Source of the DNA: Nostoc sp. LEGE 06077
Lineage (GTDB): Bacteria > Cyanobacteriota > Cyanobacteriia > Cyanobacteriales > Nostocaceae
Length of the DNA stretch: 64,000 nt
Direction: 5' to 3'
Assembly: GCF_015207705.1 (NCBI RefSeq)
Contig: NZ_JADEWI010000006.1
Coordinates: 62,001 to 126,000 of the forward strand
A program made the position numbers and the translations under genes. Positions 7,713-15,393 of the stretch are shown here, piece after piece (position 1 is the first letter of the stretch; each line of letters begins with the position of its first letter). The notes beneath the pieces were generated by a model. It was given only the letters and a program-made list of their open reading frames with translations. It ran no database searches and had not been told where the DNA came from.

Positions 7713-8957
7713 ATGTTAAAAGAACTTCACCTCCAGCAAGTTGGACCTGCTGCCCACTTTGATGTCGCATTTGCCGATAGGCTCAATATATTTACAGGTG
7801 ATAATGGTTTAGGTAAAAGTTTTTTACTAGATATCGCTTGGTGGGTGATGACTACAAATTGGGTAGAACAACCAGCATACCCACAGAAAGTTAGAGGTGA
7901 AAATCCGCAAATTACAGGAATAATTAGCAATAAAAAAGATATAAGAGAATATCAGAGTTACTTTGATTTTTCTGAACAAAAATGGCGTAGTTTACAAATG
8001 CCTCCTTTATTAAAAGAGGTCGTTATTTATGTACGGGTTGATGGTAGTTTTTCTGTTTTTGACCCAGCTCGCCAACGCGATATTGCTTATAATTTTAACC
8101 CAAATACACTCTGGAATGGATTAAAATCAAAAAATAAAGTTCTTTGTAATGGTTTAATTCAAGATTGGGTAACATGGCAAAATCAACCAAATAAATATCC
8201 ATTTCAACTATTTTCTAATGTTATTAAAAAACTTGCACCTCACCCTTCAGAATGGATAGAAGTGGGAGAGCCAACGCGAGTTTCTATTGAAGATGTGCGC
8301 GATATTCCTACTGTTGACCTACCTTACGGGAATGTTCCTGTCACTCAAACATCAGCCGGAATGAAGCGTATTCTGGGACTAGCTTATTTACTAGTGTGGA
8401 CTTGGTACGAACATAAAAAAGCTGCTGAATTACGGCAACAAAAGCCAGTAAATCAGATAGTTTTACTAATTGATGAAATTGAATCTCATTTACATCCTCG
8501 TTGGCAGAGAGTGATTTTACCAGCTATTTTAGCTGTAGTGAAAGAATTACAACCCAGGATGAAGATACAGGCTTTAGTAACTACTCATTCTCCACTTGTT
8601 CTTGCTTCCTTAGAGCCAAATTTTAATGAGCAAGAAGATCAACTATTTTTATTTAAATTACAAGATAGAGAAGTTAGCCTTGATGAAGTACCTTGGTCAA
8701 AACAAGGGGATACAGTTGGATGGTTAACCTCAGAAATTTTTGGTCTTAAACAAGCCCGTTCCAAAGAAGCAGAAATCGCAATTGAAGCAGCAGAGGCTTG
8801 GATGCGTAATGATGATATGAATGCGTTTCCAGAACACTTGAGAAGACCAATACAAATCCATCAGGAACTTCAAAGAGTTTTACCAGGACATGACCCATTT
8901 TGGCCCCGTTGGATAGTTACAACGGAGAAAAGAAATTTTGGGTTATCAGAGGTATAA
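7713..8957 (+). CDS. AAA-family ATPase of an ATPase/HNH (Septu-like) pair, 414 aa
   Basis: The Walker A motif GDNGLGKS is at residues 29-36, right after an SMC-like N-terminal strand. The Walker B segment VLLIDEIESHLHPRWQRV and a TTHSPLVLASL switch motif lie in the second half, with the signature-like region TQTSAGMKRIL before them. This is the arrangement of OLD/PtuA-type ATPases, which act as sensors in anti-phage systems. The partner HNH gene begins 5 bp after the stop. The preceding 145-bp gap, AT-rich, probably holds the promoter. A role in phage defence is inferred from the pairing. Confidence 0.7.
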   Translation: MLKELHLQQVGPAAHFDVAFADRLNIFTGDNGLGKSFLLDIAWWVMTTNWVEQPAYPQKVRGENPQITGIISNKKDIREYQSYFDFSEQKWRSLQMPPLLKEVVIYVRVDGSFSVFDPARQRDIAYNFNPNTLWNGLKSKNKVLCNGLIQDWVTWQNQPNKYPFQLFSNVIKKLAPHPSEWIEVGEPTRVSIEDVRDIPTVDLPYGNVPVTQTSAGMKRILGLAYLLVWTWYEHKKAAELRQQKPVNQIVLLIDEIESHLHPRWQRVILPAILAVVKELQPRMKIQALVTTHSPLVLASLEPNFNEQEDQLFLFKLQDREVSLDEVPWSKQGDTVGWLTSEIFGLKQARSKEAEIAIEAAEAWMRNDDMNAFPEHLRRPIQIHQELQRVLPGHDPFWPRWIVTTEKRNFGLSEV

Positions 8958-8962
8958 CACAG

Positions 8963-9550
8963 ATGATGCCATTTAATCCTCCTCCAGAACCGCCTGATTT
9001 TGATGAAAAAGTGCGACAACCGGGAAATGCTTGGTTGGAAAAAAATCCTGATATCAAAAAAGGAACTAGAGATTATTGGTCGCCTTTCAAAAGTTATTTA
9101 GCCGATGGATTTAATAATCTTTGTGGCTATAGCGTTATGTATGAACCAGTTGGTACAGTAGATCATTATCGCAGTCGTGAAAATTACCGCAATTTAGCTT
9201 ACGAATGGACTAATTTACGCTTTGCTTCTGCTTGGATTAATAGTAGTAAAGGTACACTTGACGACCAAGTGCTTGATCCTTTTGATTTGGGAGAAGATTG
9301 GTTTGAAATTTTACTTCCTTCCCTACAATTAGTATTAACAGATAAAGTTCCTCCGCAACAACTTCAAAGGGCAGAATTTACTTTGGAACGGTTGCGGTTA
9401 CGTGATGACGAAAGAGTCCTGCGCCAGCGTCAACAATGGTATCAACTTTATTTGGATGGTGATTTGACTCTACAAGGATTAGAGAAAAAAGCCCCTCTGA
9501 TAGCTCGCGCGGTAAAGAAACAGCAGCAGGCTATTTCTCAACAAGGGTAA
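8963..9550 (+). CDS. HNH-type nuclease, PtuB-like, 195 aa
   Basis: Residues 50-96 contain CGYS, DHYRSRENYRNLAYEW and INSSKG, the His, Asn and NSxK pattern of HNH nucleases found with OLD/PtuA ATPases. Presumed metal or catalytic residues are Asp67, His68 and Asn93. The start at 8963 is chosen because AGAGG at 8948-8952 gives a suitable ribosome binding site. A longer frame beginning at 8900 would overlap the ATPase by 58 bp. The ATPase and nuclease together look like a Septu-type defence unit; other ATPase/HNH effectors are possible. Confidence 0.65.
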   Translation: MMPFNPPPEPPDFDEKVRQPGNAWLEKNPDIKKGTRDYWSPFKSYLADGFNNLCGYSVMYEPVGTVDHYRSRENYRNLAYEWTNLRFASAWINSSKGTLDDQVLDPFDLGEDWFEILLPSLQLVLTDKVPPQQLQRAEFTLERLRLRDDERVLRQRQQWYQLYLDGDLTLQGLEKKAPLIARAVKKQQQAISQQG

Positions 9551-9941
9551 GCTTTGCAGTTATTAGATTGTGAAGGCAAGTATTCTCATAACATGAGACT
9601 GCAAGATAAATGGGTAAAAGTTCGATGAACTTCTCACAGGCTATTAAGTCCCATATTTCGTTATATATTTCTGTTAGAGTAATTTTTTATTAAAAGAGTA
9701 TTTTTTTTATTGTTTTTACTCATATATACAAACGTGCTTGCATTATCAACAGGCAGTATGTAACTTGGCTAGTGTGCAGTTTATTAGGAGCTAGGTTGAA
9801 ATATAGATGTATTTGAGTTGAGCTATACCTGTACTAAACTGACATATTTGGTAAATTATTTTCTAATTTATAAACAGTTTAGTAATTTACTAGTTTAATT
9901 CGCTTCTCATTGATGTTGTCTTTCACTTGGAATTGAGTTTG
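9551..9941. other. AT-rich intergenic stretch
   Basis: No gene is seen. TCTCATAACATGAGA at 9573-9587 forms a short hairpin (6-bp stem) that could end the ATPase/HNH transcript, but without a clear T-run. The rest is AT-rich and probably carries the promoter of the next operon. Confidence 0.4.
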
Positions 9942-10340
9942 ATGATATGTGAAAACGTTATCTACACCCAAAAAACACTTGCCGAAAGATACGGGATTTC
10001 AATCTCTGCTTTACAAAAGTGGTATCCCTATGCCGGTATAGTAAAACCGCGAAAGCGGGGAGGATATTTTGATGCAGCAACAGTTGAGATTGCTGATGTT
10101 TTTTACGTTGCTACCAAAATTCGGCGGTTGACGTATAAGGAATATTTACAGCAAGTAATTCCTGCTGGTGGCTTAGATGCTTATTTACAAAAAGTTAATG
10201 GCCTAACCCTTTATAACTTTTTGAGCAAGCATATATCTGATGAAGAAAAAAACAACCCAATTGTGCAATCAGTAATTAGGAGAATTGAGCGCAATGAAGC
10301 ATATCAACAAAGTGGCAGAGACTTTGCAGGTGTCGCCTGA
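9942..10340 (+). CDS. HTH DNA-binding protein, 132 aa
   Basis: Residues 1-65 look like a winged or MerR-type helix-turn-helix: QKTLAERYGISISALQKWYPYAG, with the following KPRKRGGYFDAATVEIADVF. A helical region follows. ATG at 9942 is chosen over the TTG 15 bp upstream. Its end overlaps the next gene, implying coupling. As the first gene of the transfer-like operon it may regulate the cluster. Confidence 0.55.
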   Translation: MICENVIYTQKTLAERYGISISALQKWYPYAGIVKPRKRGGYFDAATVEIADVFYVATKIRRLTYKEYLQQVIPAGGLDAYLQKVNGLTLYNFLSKHISDEEKNNPIVQSVIRRIERNEAYQQSGRDFAGVA

Positions 10341-10914
10341 TGTAGTACGTACCTGCTGTCGGTTGTTAGATTTAGCTTTGCAACCAAATGATACGCTTGA
10401 CGAAACAATCGAACAGCAATTAGTTCAACTCAAAGAGATAGCTTCTCGTGAAGGTATGTCCCTTGAAGAAGCTGCCCAGCACTTGATTGCAATGCGCGAT
10501 CGCAAATCAGAAGTAGGCGAACATAAGTTCGACAAGCGCGAGTATATTAAACAGCGATTTGGCGTAGATCCAGAACAAGCTTCCCCCGATAGTTTTGTAG
10601 GGATACTTTATCGGGATGCTGATAGGGGTATTCAGTTAGGAGAATTACGCCATAAAGTGGTGCTTGAATCTTCCACACTTGCTCTAGAAGAATTTGTTTT
10701 TCATGGCAGTAGTTCGCTGGCTGAAGGTAATACTTCCGTTTCGCCTGGTTACGACCAGGCGCAAGAGCGAATCAATTCGCGCATTGATAACGATTTTTTC
10801 GGCAAGGTGAACTGGGGGGAAGAGATTCATCCACTGTTGATCGGTACATCGACACCGCAGCCCAGACAGTTGAAGTCCTCGCAGCCGAAAACCGGGCAAT
10901 CTCCGAAGAAATAG
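10294..10914 (+). CDS. hypothetical protein, second gene of transfer-like operon, about 206 aa
   Basis: No known family recognised. The N-terminal 40 residues (HINKVAETLQVSPDVVRTCCRLLDL) resemble a helix-turn-helix. A helical stretch (EASREGMSLEEAAQ type) follows, and the C-terminal 60 residues are rich in Gln, Pro and Ser and probably disordered. It overlaps the upstream gene by 47 bp and precedes a small membrane protein by 8 bp, so it belongs to one operon. Confidence 0.5.
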   Translation: MKHINKVAETLQVSPDVVRTCCRLLDLALQPNDTLDETIEQQLVQLKEIASREGMSLEEAAQHLIAMRDRKSEVGEHKFDKREYIKQRFGVDPEQASPDSFVGILYRDADRGIQLGELRHKVVLESSTLALEEFVFHGSSSLAEGNTSVSPGYDQAQERINSRIDNDFFGKVNWGEEIHPLLIGTSTPQPRQLKSSQPKTGQSPKK

Positions 10915-10922
10915 TAGCTCAG

Positions 10923-11183
10923 ATGTTACCCATCTGCTATCGAATACGAGATGAGAGTTTACTTAATTTCAAAAAAACATCTACCCAAGCAGTTGGTATA
11001 AATCTACTTTCGGTAGTAGCTGGTACTGTGATTGGGACGTGGGTAGCGGTTCCCCCAACACAAGAGAGACAGGAAATTCCGAGTATTCAGCCAATTTTGA
11101 TTGGTGTGGGTATAGGTGAATTAGTTGGTTTAATTTTGTCACTAGTAATAATTTGGTTTACTAGGGACGAACAAAAAACCTAA
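10923..11183 (+). CDS. small membrane protein, 86 aa
   Basis: Two hydrophobic helices are visible, about residues 22-43 (AVGINLLSVVAGTVIGTWVAV) and 58-78 (ILIGVGIGELVGLILSLVIIW). It is tightly packed behind its neighbour. In this operon it is likely part of the envelope-associated apparatus. No family assigned. Confidence 0.55.
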   Translation: MLPICYRIRDESLLNFKKTSTQAVGINLLSVVAGTVIGTWVAVPPTQERQEIPSIQPILIGVGIGELVGLILSLVIIWFTRDEQKT

Positions 11184-11243
11184 TCAACTTTTCAAAATCA
11201 AGGCAGTTACTGATTTTAGTCGCATTATTGCCAGGGAGCAGGT

Positions 11244-11462
11244 ATGAGTGCAGCATTTGATTTTTTGGTCAACACTGCGGGTGGTTTGTTAATGAACTTG
11301 GGTGTTTCTGGGATGGTAGGACAGCTATTGGGAGTGGGGGCCACGCTTGCCCTGCATCCTCTGTTGCTACTTACCGGGATAGTTGTGGGTGGTGCGGGAA
11401 TTGCGATCGCACGCGAGTTAAACAAGCGCCCTCAGTTGCAGTTGGTTGTTGATAATACGTGA
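11244..11462 (+). CDS. small glycine-rich membrane protein, 72 aa
   Basis: A hydrophobic, glycine-rich protein with two or three membrane helices (AGGLLMNLGVSGMVGQLLG, and LLLLTGIVVGGAGIAIA). A Shine-Dalgarno-like AGGAG is not obvious, but GGGAGCAGGT lies upstream of ATG 11244. A HIP1 site (GCGATCGC) lies near its C-terminal end. Such small proteins in transfer operons may act like pilin-like or channel subunits, but this is speculation. Confidence 0.5.
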   Translation: MSAAFDFLVNTAGGLLMNLGVSGMVGQLLGVGATLALHPLLLLTGIVVGGAGIAIARELNKRPQLQLVVDNT

Positions 11463-11469
11463 GGGGTAA

Positions 11470-12315
11470 ATGATGTTTACTCCTACACCTGTGCGAAATA
11501 AACAACCAAGTCGAAGAAGACAAAAGGTAAATGTCACCCTGTGGACGGTTTGTTCGACTGTTAGTGCGCTGTCTGTTATTGGGGCGGTTGCATTAATGGT
11601 TGGATGGAAGCAACAAATTCCAAGTAATCAGATATCGGAGGTACAGCAAGTAAAGGCGCAAGTTGCCCAAATTCGAGAAGTGTACTTAGAAAAGCTTTCC
11701 CGTACTGATTACAATATAGACCATCTGTCCAGTTACTCCTCAGTAGAGGGTGCGCCTACTCTTACAGGCTGGCGACAGTTGGCGGCGGCATTGTGGGGGC
11801 AGCAATTGCGGGGTGAAATATCCAGAATGCAAGCTAATGAGAAATCTGGATTTTACCGCCTGCACTATATGCCGGCACTAGAGATAGTTAAATTCAACTC
11901 GCTGGATGTGTTACTAGAAGCAGCTTCTGGAAATAATAGTTTTTACTGGGGATACCGCAAAACCGATGGTACGAAAGTTGAGGAGAAGATACCAACCGGG
12001 GCTGCTGCTGTTTTGATTTTGGGTAAACTAGAGGCGATTGATTACGCCCAGAATTTGGAATCTCAACCATCTGTTGATCTGAATCAAATGTTAATTCAGA
12101 TTAGGAATGCTCAAGAACCATACTCGCTTGCACAGGCGCAGCTGTTACGGGCGCGGGGGTATTTAGATCCAGTAGAGCAGATGGCACAGGTGGCAGATAT
12201 CCGCGAGAAAATACGCCAGAAAGAGGAGGAAAGGCGAATATATCTCCAACAAATGAAGAAGCAATTACCTAATCCAATTCCTAATAGAAAGCCTGTTAAT
12301 AAATCAGGGGAGTGA
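11470..12315 (+). CDS. membrane-anchored hypothetical protein, 281 aa
   Basis: A basic N-terminus (KQPSRRRQK) precedes one membrane helix, about residues 24-45. The rest is predicted to face outside: a helical stretch (VQQVKAQVAQIREVYLEKL), a middle globular part and a C-terminal coiled coil (DIREKIRQKEEERRIYLQQMKKQ). It begins 7 bp after the previous gene and ends 4 bp before the next. This shape is like assembly proteins of secretion machines, but no family is recognised. Confidence 0.55.
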   Translation: MMFTPTPVRNKQPSRRRQKVNVTLWTVCSTVSALSVIGAVALMVGWKQQIPSNQISEVQQVKAQVAQIREVYLEKLSRTDYNIDHLSSYSSVEGAPTLTGWRQLAAALWGQQLRGEISRMQANEKSGFYRLHYMPALEIVKFNSLDVLLEAASGNNSFYWGYRKTDGTKVEEKIPTGAAAVLILGKLEAIDYAQNLESQPSVDLNQMLIQIRNAQEPYSLAQAQLLRARGYLDPVEQMAQVADIREKIRQKEEERRIYLQQMKKQLPNPIPNRKPVNKSGE

Positions 12316-12319
12316 TGTC

Positions 12320-12886
12320 ATGTATGTTAAGTTTGCTGCTGCGATAATTTGCATAGCTTTGTGTTCGCTCAATGTTGTAGCGGCAGTCAAACGTACCCCT
12401 ATTCGTACTACCCTGGAAGGTTCAACTCGGACAACGCTTGAGATGATGCCATCTCCCAATTCAGGAGTGCATTGGATGAGTGCAGTTATATTTCTGGCTG
12501 GATTTGCTTGTTTTTTGGGTTGGGGAATTTCTGAGTATAACAATGCAGTTGAAGAAACAGATGAAGTTTCTGAGAATTTGGGAAATTCTGGCAATCAGCA
12601 ACTTCATGCTGGTGTTCCTAATACTGATATTCAGCCTTCTTTAATTCCCCCAGTTTCGCCTCCTGGGATGAGATTTAATAACGAGTTTTCTGCTAAAAAT
12701 GTCGTTCAATTTTCTCCTCGTTCTGCTGTTTCTGGATTAGGGCGAGTAGATAGTAATCAGGTTGTTGAAGATGGAGTACAAAACCAAACTGGAATGTTAT
12801 CTCCAGAAGAGTTTTACGCTCAACTTCAAGATGAAGATTTTTGGGAAGATACTAACTCCCAAATAAATAATAAACCCGCCAGCTAA
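12320..12886 (+). CDS. hypothetical protein with two membrane segments, 188 aa
   Basis: The N-terminal segment (FAAAIICIALCSLNVVAAV) is signal-peptide-like or a first membrane helix. A second hydrophobic helix follows near residue 55 (SAVIFLAGFACFLGWGI). The C-terminal 110 residues are polar, low in complexity and end in an acidic stretch. Operon position and membrane topology match the neighbours. Function unknown. Confidence 0.5.
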   Translation: MYVKFAAAIICIALCSLNVVAAVKRTPIRTTLEGSTRTTLEMMPSPNSGVHWMSAVIFLAGFACFLGWGISEYNNAVEETDEVSENLGNSGNQQLHAGVPNTDIQPSLIPPVSPPGMRFNNEFSAKNVVQFSPRSAVSGLGRVDSNQVVEDGVQNQTGMLSPEEFYAQLQDEDFWEDTNSQINNKPAS

Positions 12887-12904
12887 TTAATTTGAGGTCA
12901 TATT

Positions 12905-13393
12905 ATGAGTAGAAATCAACGCCGTAATTTTGATGTTGATTATTCTGAAGGTGGAGCAATTGTGCCTGCCAATCGGTTGCAAAATATGTTGCAGCAGGTA
13001 CAGCAAGGAGGAATGGTAAATCAGCAACCTAGCGTTTCTCCTATGACCACTTATGATACTCAACCCGTAGAGGTGAGGTATATTAATGCACCTACTGCCT
13101 ATAAGCCGAGAGTTCCTCAGATAGAAATTCCCTATATTGAGACTTGGAAAGCACATAGGTTGCATCCACAAAATCCCTGGAGATTTGGCTGGTATCCAGT
13201 ATATTTTTTATCGGATGTAATTAAATCTCCTGTGGGTGTCGCTGCTGTGGGAGTGTGGTTATTAATAATGCTGTTGAATTTTCTCCTGAATGGCAGTTAC
13301 ACCGGGCCAGGATATGCAGATGGGAAGAAGATTGAAGTTGTACCCAAGGAAGTTCCTTCTTTTGCCCTGCCTGTGGTTAAGCAGTTGGATTAA
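12905..13393 (+). CDS. single-pass membrane protein, 162 aa
   Basis: A polar N-terminal half with Gln- and Pro-rich stretches precedes a domain containing PWRFGWYPVYFLSD and one membrane helix (SPVGVAAVGVWLLIMLLNFLL) at about residues 110-130. Its stop overlaps the start of the next gene. A GAGG-like site lies upstream of the ATG. It is likely an inner-membrane component of the same machine. Confidence 0.5.
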   Translation: MSRNQRRNFDVDYSEGGAIVPANRLQNMLQQVQQGGMVNQQPSVSPMTTYDTQPVEVRYINAPTAYKPRVPQIEIPYIETWKAHRLHPQNPWRFGWYPVYFLSDVIKSPVGVAAVGVWLLIMLLNFLLNGSYTGPGYADGKKIEVVPKEVPSFALPVVKQLD

Positions 13394-13734
13394 TGTGGGT
13401 AAAGGCAATTTTTTGGTTCGTACTGCTGGTGTGGATTGCAGATATCTTGCAACCAGGATATTTGCAGTTTTATAACTGGCGTAATGCTGTGGCATTAGCA
13501 CAAAAGCTTCAATTTTTATCGCCAGCTGTTGTCTCTACTGCTGCACCTAGTGTGAATATATCTTCTAATCCTGCCTCTACTCGCTATTCCCCTAAAGTTA
13601 AGGAATCTGCAACATCCGGAGATGGCCTAAATTCTCCTGATTGCCGTGTAGCTCAGAATGATTTTGAGGAAGTATTGAGTACTGCAAAGATTGGTTGTTG
13701 GCAGGTTTCTCCTGCTAATGCAAAAAGGCGTTGA
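13393..13734 (+). CDS. small membrane-anchored protein, 113 aa
   Basis: One N-terminal membrane helix (AIFWFVLLVWIADILQ) anchors a polar remainder with two Cys (PDCRV, IGCWQV), so it may be a periplasmic or extracytoplasmic accessory. Its start overlaps the previous stop (TAATG) and the next gene begins just after its stop. No family recognised. Confidence 0.5.
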   Translation: MWVKAIFWFVLLVWIADILQPGYLQFYNWRNAVALAQKLQFLSPAVVSTAAPSVNISSNPASTRYSPKVKESATSGDGLNSPDCRVAQNDFEEVLSTAKIGCWQVSPANAKRR

Positions 13735-13738
13735 GACA

Positions 13739-14389
13739 ATGCGAATAATCTTTGAAACTGACGGTAAAAAGGAGGTTAGTAATTCGACTGTAACTAGTTT
13801 GGATGAGACAGCCGATACTAATTCGAGTGAAAGTTGGAGATATGCGATCGCCACCTCAGTTGTCATTGCAGCTATGGTCATTCCCCAGGTTTCTGGATGG
13901 ATTGAATCTCAATTGTTAGTTAAATCTCTCCAGAATCTAATACTACCTAGAACTGTTGTTAGTAATCAGGTTTTAAATAACGGTCGAATTGCCTTTCCTA
14001 CTGCGGCTGGTACTCCTGTAACTAGTGAATTTGGTTGGCGGACACACCCCATTACAGGCGATCGCAAGTTTCACAGGGGAATTGATTTTGGCGCAGCCAA
14101 GGGTACGCCAATTTATGCGATTGATGCTGGCCGAGTAGCTTTTGCGGGTGACAGGGATGGTTATGGCAAAGCAGTTATTATTCAGCATCAGGGAAGTTTA
14201 TCTACTCTCTATGGTCATGCCAGTCAGCTGTATGTACAGCAGGGACAACAAGTTGTCCGTGGGCAGATGATTGCAGCAGTAGGTAGTACGGGGTTTTCGA
14301 CGGGGCCACATTTACATTTTGAAGTTCACGTTGATGGCGTAGCGCAGAACCCTCGTCCTTATTTACAAGAATATTTAGCAAACCGTTGA
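13739..14389 (+). CDS. M23-family peptidoglycan endopeptidase, 216 aa
   Basis: The C-terminal domain shows the LytM pattern: HRGIDF at residues 112-117 (His112, Asp116), LYGHAS near 158-162 (His160) and GPHLHFEV at 189-196 (His191, His193). His112, Asp116 and His193 should hold zinc. A membrane helix near residues 36-52 (IATSVVIAAMVIPQVSGW) anchors it. ATG 13739 is chosen because it follows the stop of the previous gene by a few bases. It likely opens the peptidoglycan for DNA or protein transfer, together with the lysozyme encoded next. Confidence 0.85.
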   Translation: MRIIFETDGKKEVSNSTVTSLDETADTNSSESWRYAIATSVVIAAMVIPQVSGWIESQLLVKSLQNLILPRTVVSNQVLNNGRIAFPTAAGTPVTSEFGWRTHPITGDRKFHRGIDFGAAKGTPIYAIDAGRVAFAGDRDGYGKAVIIQHQGSLSTLYGHASQLYVQQGQQVVRGQMIAAVGSTGFSTGPHLHFEVHVDGVAQNPRPYLQEYLANR

Positions 14390-14415
14390 AAGTTATTTAG
14401 CTATTGGCAAGAGCA

Positions 14416-15243
14416 ATGCAAATTGTACCGATTTTTATATCAGGTGTAGTTGGTGCAGCCTGCTCTGTTGCATTTTCCTATGGAGTAGCTTCACTGCCAT
14501 GTGGATTGGTATCCAAGGGTGCGGATAGTGTTTGCCAAGTGCGTAGTTTCGGTAAGGCAGTTGATAGTTGGAAATTTGGGTTTATTGTTGGTGGTTTAAT
14601 AGGATTGATTTTCAGTCCTCGTCATCAATTTATATCCCGTTTTCAACCCATTCATTTGTCAACTGCTTCCTTAATTACTTTAGGCATTTATTTCTCAATT
14701 TCTCAAGGTACTAGTGTTTCTTCATTTTCGTCAAATAGTTTAAAAATAAGAGTTAGTACAAGAGATTACCCACTACATCCTTATTCACCACGTTTGAGGG
14801 CTTTTTTAGCAACAATTCGTTGGGCGGAAACAGGAACCAGTGAGCCAGAAAGTTATCGAAAATTAGTATTTAACGGAACTTTTAATGATTTTTATACACA
14901 CCCGTTAAAGAAACAGTGCGCTCCTATTAATGGTAAAAATGTTTGTTCGACTGCGGCTGGTGCTTATCAAATGTTGGATATAAGTTGGTATGACCTTCGG
15001 CCAAAGTTAAACTTAAAAGATTTTAGTCCAGCTTCTCAGGACAAGATGGCAATTGAATATATTCGTCGTAATAATGCTTTAAGTGACATTGAAGCAGGAA
15101 GGTTTGATATTGCTGTATGCAAAGTAGGTAGGATTTGGGCTTCGTTTCCTTGTAATAATTACAGTCAAAATCCTAAATCAATTGCTCAATTAAGAACTTA
15201 CTATCAGCAGCAATTACAGAAGTTTGAAATTTCTAGGAAGTGA
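14416..15243 (+). CDS. phage lambda R-type lysozyme (GH104-like) with membrane N-terminus, 275 aa
   Basis: The C-terminal half strongly resembles phage lambda endolysin: LATIRWAETG with the likely catalytic Glu at about 138, HPLKK, STAAGAYQML, DFSPASQDKMAIEYI and IWASFPCNNYSQ. The last matches the IWASLPGAGYGQ element of lambda R. It is preceded by two membrane helices near residues 1-25 and 53-66 plus a hydrophobic stretch near 80-98, so the enzyme is anchored, unlike a phage lysin. It follows the M23 peptidase gene and precedes the FtsK-like motor. Both hydrolases probably act on the wall during transfer. The start at 14416 is preferred to TTG 14404. Confidence 0.8.
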   Translation: MQIVPIFISGVVGAACSVAFSYGVASLPCGLVSKGADSVCQVRSFGKAVDSWKFGFIVGGLIGLIFSPRHQFISRFQPIHLSTASLITLGIYFSISQGTSVSSFSSNSLKIRVSTRDYPLHPYSPRLRAFLATIRWAETGTSEPESYRKLVFNGTFNDFYTHPLKKQCAPINGKNVCSTAAGAYQMLDISWYDLRPKLNLKDFSPASQDKMAIEYIRRNNALSDIEAGRFDIAVCKVGRIWASFPCNNYSQNPKSIAQLRTYYQQQLQKFEISRK

Positions 15244-15252
15244 AGCTTAGTA

Positions 15253-15378
15253 ATGTTACTACCATACAATAACACTAATGGTAATACTGAAATTCAAAAA
15301 CAACAGCTTTGGACTGTAATTGTACAGGCCAAACAAGATGGTTTGAGCAATGAAGAGATTGTAGAGAATGTACGGTAA
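15253..15378 (+). CDS. 41-aa N-terminal fragment of the FtsK-like protein, separated by one in-frame TAA
   Basis: ATG 15253 opens a frame ending in TAA at 15376-15378. The next codons in the same frame read through to ATG 15394, the start of the FtsK-like gene. The fragment (LWTVIVQAKQDGLSNEEI) and the codons right after the stop match an internal repeat inside the FtsK-like protein (LFQVIYESVIAGTNDDEI, then a YALEYI-like end). This argues that the TAA interrupts one protein. It may be a nonsense mutation, suppressed readthrough, or a true separate small protein. Confidence 0.6.
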   Translation: MLLPYNNTNGNTEIQKQQLWTVIVQAKQDGLSNEEIVENVR

Positions 15379-15393
15379 GCTTTACCGGATGCA

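Noticed and set aside
8900-9550. Longer HNH gene start at 8900
   Set aside because: It would overlap the ATPase by 58 bp; the RBS AGAGG supports the start at 8963.
10684-10899. 71-codon minus frame inside the second transfer gene
   Set aside because: Shadow of the real plus-strand gene.
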